Source: Candidatus Pacearchaeota archaeon (lineage in GTDB: Archaea > Nanobdellota > Nanobdellia > Pacearchaeales > GW2011-AR1). From it: a stretch of 6,731 nt of DNA. The translations under genes were made by a program, and so were the position numbers. This document shows, in pieces, positions 5,495-6,731 of this stretch. The stretch's first letter is position 1, and the number at the start of each line of letters is the position of its first letter. Below the pieces are notes generated by a model. That model worked only from the letters and a program-made list of their open reading frames with translations, was not told the origin of the DNA and did no database searches. The stretch lies in NCBI GenBank assembly GCA_003554465.1, contig PWGL01000083.1, forward strand, positions 1 through 6,731, written 5' to 3'.

Positions 5495-5503
5495 TCTTTT
5501 TAA
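5495..5503 (+). terminator. Possible T-rich terminator
   Basis: TCTTTTTAA follows AAGAT about 65 bases after the orphan gene ends. Archaeal transcripts often end at short T-runs like this five-T one, and the location between two convergent genes suits it. No strong stem is seen upstream, so the call rests on the T-run alone. Confidence 0.25.
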
Positions 5504-5532
5504 TCACCTGCATCTATAACTATCTAATATAA

Positions 5533-6324
5533 TCAATGATTAAAGTAAATTTCACAATCTACATCTTGCCTTTCACAATATCTTAATATTTCTGATTTAA
5601 AATTATCCCAGTAAGAATTATCTTTCTGAATTTTTTCATAAAAAGGCACCAATCCTGGTTTATTCTGTTTAAGAAATTCAAAAATTCTCTTCTTATTATT
5701 TGCCCTAATGTTTAGGTTTTCAAATAATATTTTATCAACATATTCTTTTGAAATATCTACCAATTTCTTAAAGTCACTAATTCTCGGGAATATTGGAGAA
5801 ATAAATAAATATGTATTAATACCTTCCTGCTTAAGTTTCTTCAACACTTCTAATCTTTTCTTTGGAGAAGGCGCAAAAGGCTCTAACTTTTTTGAGAATT
5901 TATCATCTAAAATGCCTATAGATATGCCCACTCTTAAATTTTTAAACTTCTTCAATATGTCTAAATCACTTAAAATTATATCTGATTTTGTCAGGATGTC
6001 AATTTTAGGGTTAAATGGCAAAAGTTTTTCCAAACATTTTCTGGTAATTTTATACTTCTTTTCTAAGGGCTGATAAGGATCAGTGACAGACCCAATCAAG
6101 ATGTTTGAACCTTCAAATTTTTTCACAGTTTCAGCAGCATTAATTTTCACATCTACAAAAGAGCCCCATTTCTCTCCAGAATGACCTGTAAATCTTTTCA
6201 TAAAATCAGCATAACAATATATGCAGCCATGTTGGCAGCCAACATAGGGATTAATAACATAATCTGCATCAGGTAATTTGCTTTTAGTAATTACAGATTT
6301 TACTTTCTTCTCATCTATTTTCAT
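5533..6324 (-). CDS. Radical SAM protein, SplB-related (COG1533) family
   Basis: This 263-residue cytoplasmic enzyme carries the radical SAM iron-sulfur motif C-x3-C-x2-C at Cys30, 34 and 37 (NPYVGCQHGCIYCYADF), which would bind a [4Fe-4S] cluster that cleaves S-adenosylmethionine. The following SVTDPYQPLEKKYKITR (about 79-95) and EPFAPSPKKRLEVLKKL segments are hallmarks, from memory, of the SPL-family radical SAM proteins related to spore photoproduct lyase. The length suits these short family members rather than true SplB, which is longer, and an archaeon makes no spores, so DNA photoproduct repair should not be assumed; the substrate is unknown. Two late cysteines (250 and 256) are not part of the cluster motif. 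The ATG at 6324 is preceded by AGGTGAT at 6329-6335 and starts five bases after the antiporter stop, so the two genes are probably co-transcribed and translationally coupled. Confidence 0.85.
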   Translation of the reverse strand: MKIDEKKVKSVITKSKLPDADYVINPYVGCQHGCIYCYADFMKRFTGHSGEKWGSFVDVKINAAETVKKFEGSNILIGSVTDPYQPLEKKYKITRKCLEKLLPFNPKIDILTKSDIILSDLDILKKFKNLRVGISIGILDDKFSKKLEPFAPSPKKRLEVLKKLKQEGINTYLFISPIFPRISDFKKLVDISKEYVDKILFENLNIRANNKKRIFEFLKQNKPGLVPFYEKIQKDNSYWDNFKSEILRYCERQDVDCEIYFNH

Positions 6325-6328
6325 CTAT

Positions 6329-6336
6329 ATCACCTC
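6329..6336 (-). promoter_or_regulatory. Shine-Dalgarno site overlapping the antiporter stop
   Basis: Read on the minus strand this is GAGGTGAT, an excellent match to the archaeal consensus, four bases before the ATG at 6324. It contains the TGA stop of the antiporter gene (6330-6332), so ribosomes ending the antiporter are placed directly at the radical SAM start. Confidence 0.7.
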
Positions 6337-6731
6337 TTTTTCATAATTTGAGATACAACAGTAGGCCCTAAAAAGGTAGTTATTATTGATATAAGAATTA
6401 TTGAAGTTGCTATAACTGAATCTATAATCCCCAGAGATACTGCTGCATATATCACAGCAAGAGTGGTAGTAAGTTGCGTTGTAGATATAGACCCAAAAAC
6501 AGTAGATTCTTTAGAAGAAAAACCAACAACTTTACCTGCGACAAACCCGCTAATAAATTTAGATAAGATAAGACCCAAAATCAATAAAATCATAATTAAG
6601 TTTCCGGCACCTATCTCTGTTATAAGTGTTAGGTCCATATCCATACCGGCGATGAAAAAGAAAACAGGGATAAAAAGCCCGTAACCTAAAACATCTAACT
6701 TTTCCTTTATCCTAGGGGTCTTATGAATAAT
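6330..6731 (-). CDS. Cation/proton antiporter (CPA family), C-terminal part, cut by the window edge
   Basis: Only the last 133 residues are inside the window. The frame stays open without a stop to base 6731, so the internal Met at 6644 should not be taken as the start. The visible part begins IIHKTPRIKEKLDVLGYG and continues FIPVFFFIAGMDMDL, a hallmark of Kef/NapA-type (CPA2, Na_H_Exchanger) membrane antiporters. Further hydrophobic helices follow (NLIMILLILGLILS; the stretch around TTQLTTTLAVIYAAVSLGI; a last one around ATSIILISIITTFLGPTVV), ending in MKKR on the inside. The family exchanges Na+ or K+ for H+ across the cell membrane; which ion is used here cannot be told. The ion-binding aspartates expected in the middle helices lie outside the window. 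No soluble regulatory domain follows the membrane part, so it lacks the TrkA-N tail of full KefB/C. It is first in an operon with the radical SAM gene. Confidence 0.85.
   Translation of the reverse strand: MIHKTPRIKEKLDVLGYGLFIPVFFFIAGMDMDLTLITEIGAGNLIMILLILGLILSKFISGFVAGKVVGFSSKESTVFGSISTTQLTTTLAVIYAAVSLGIIDSVIATSIILISIITTFLGPTVVSQIMKKR

Noticed and set aside
5708..6073. 121-residue plus-strand frame inside the radical SAM gene
   Set aside because: Antisense to a gene with conserved catalytic and family motifs; no start signal and low-complexity Phe/Ser/Asn content.
6330..6644. Antiporter reading as a complete 104-residue membrane protein starting at Met 6644
   Set aside because: The frame is open beyond this Met to base 6731 and the upstream codons encode conserved family sequence (FIPVFFFIAG), so the gene is cut by the window edge and is not a small stand-alone protein.
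6463..6684. 73-residue plus-strand frame at the right end
   Set aside because: Antisense to the antiporter, whose conserved membrane motifs continue through this region to the window edge.

Overview
The window looks like a piece of an AT-rich archaeal chromosome, most likely from a DPANN-type lineage (Woesearchaeota/Pacearchaeota-like). The lineage is inferred from gene style, not from a marker gene. The archaeal evidence is: a winged-helix regulator of the HVO_A0114 type; TATA boxes about 25-28 bases upstream of the start codons of three genes that lack a 5' leader; Shine-Dalgarno sites matching ...GGAGGTGAT in front of leadered or operon-internal genes; and a set of small membrane-anchored, cysteine-containing proteins with a Lys-Gly(-Gln) motif just before the hydrophobic segment, resembling archaeal class III (prepilin-type) signal peptides.

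Layout. Bases 78-446 (+) encode a small winged-helix DNA-binding protein. It overlaps tail-to-tail with a four-gene operon on the minus strand, read from 2925 down to 433. All four products have the same architecture: short basic N-terminus, K-G(-Q), one transmembrane helix, and an outside domain with an even number of cysteines (2, 8, 6 and 4 in gene order). The genes overlap or almost touch, so they are probably translated together and may assemble into one surface or pilus-like structure. This cassette is the best candidate here for a poorly described system. I correct two of its start codons, to 1455 and 924.

Bases 2926-3280 are an intergenic stretch with the operon's TATA box and a possible short or decayed minus-strand gene. 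Bases 3281-4831 (+) encode a secreted 516-residue protein with an N-terminal beta domain, eight or nine units of about 36 residues ending in Tyr-Gly-Pro-Phe/Tyr (probably a beta-propeller), an acidic linker and a basic amphipathic tail. Bases 4832-5065 hold no convincing gene, only short open pieces and potential hairpins, and end in a TATA box and a palindrome before an unrecognised 121-residue protein (5066-5431, +).

On the minus strand at the right end, a CPA-type cation/proton antiporter runs into the window from beyond 6731 and ends at 6330. A radical SAM protein of the SplB-related family (5533-6324) follows five bases later in the same operon.

The window therefore holds two separate cell-envelope themes (the pilin-like cassette and the propeller protein), one regulator, one orphan and one housekeeping-type operon. 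No mobile element, CRISPR array, tRNA or rRNA was seen.
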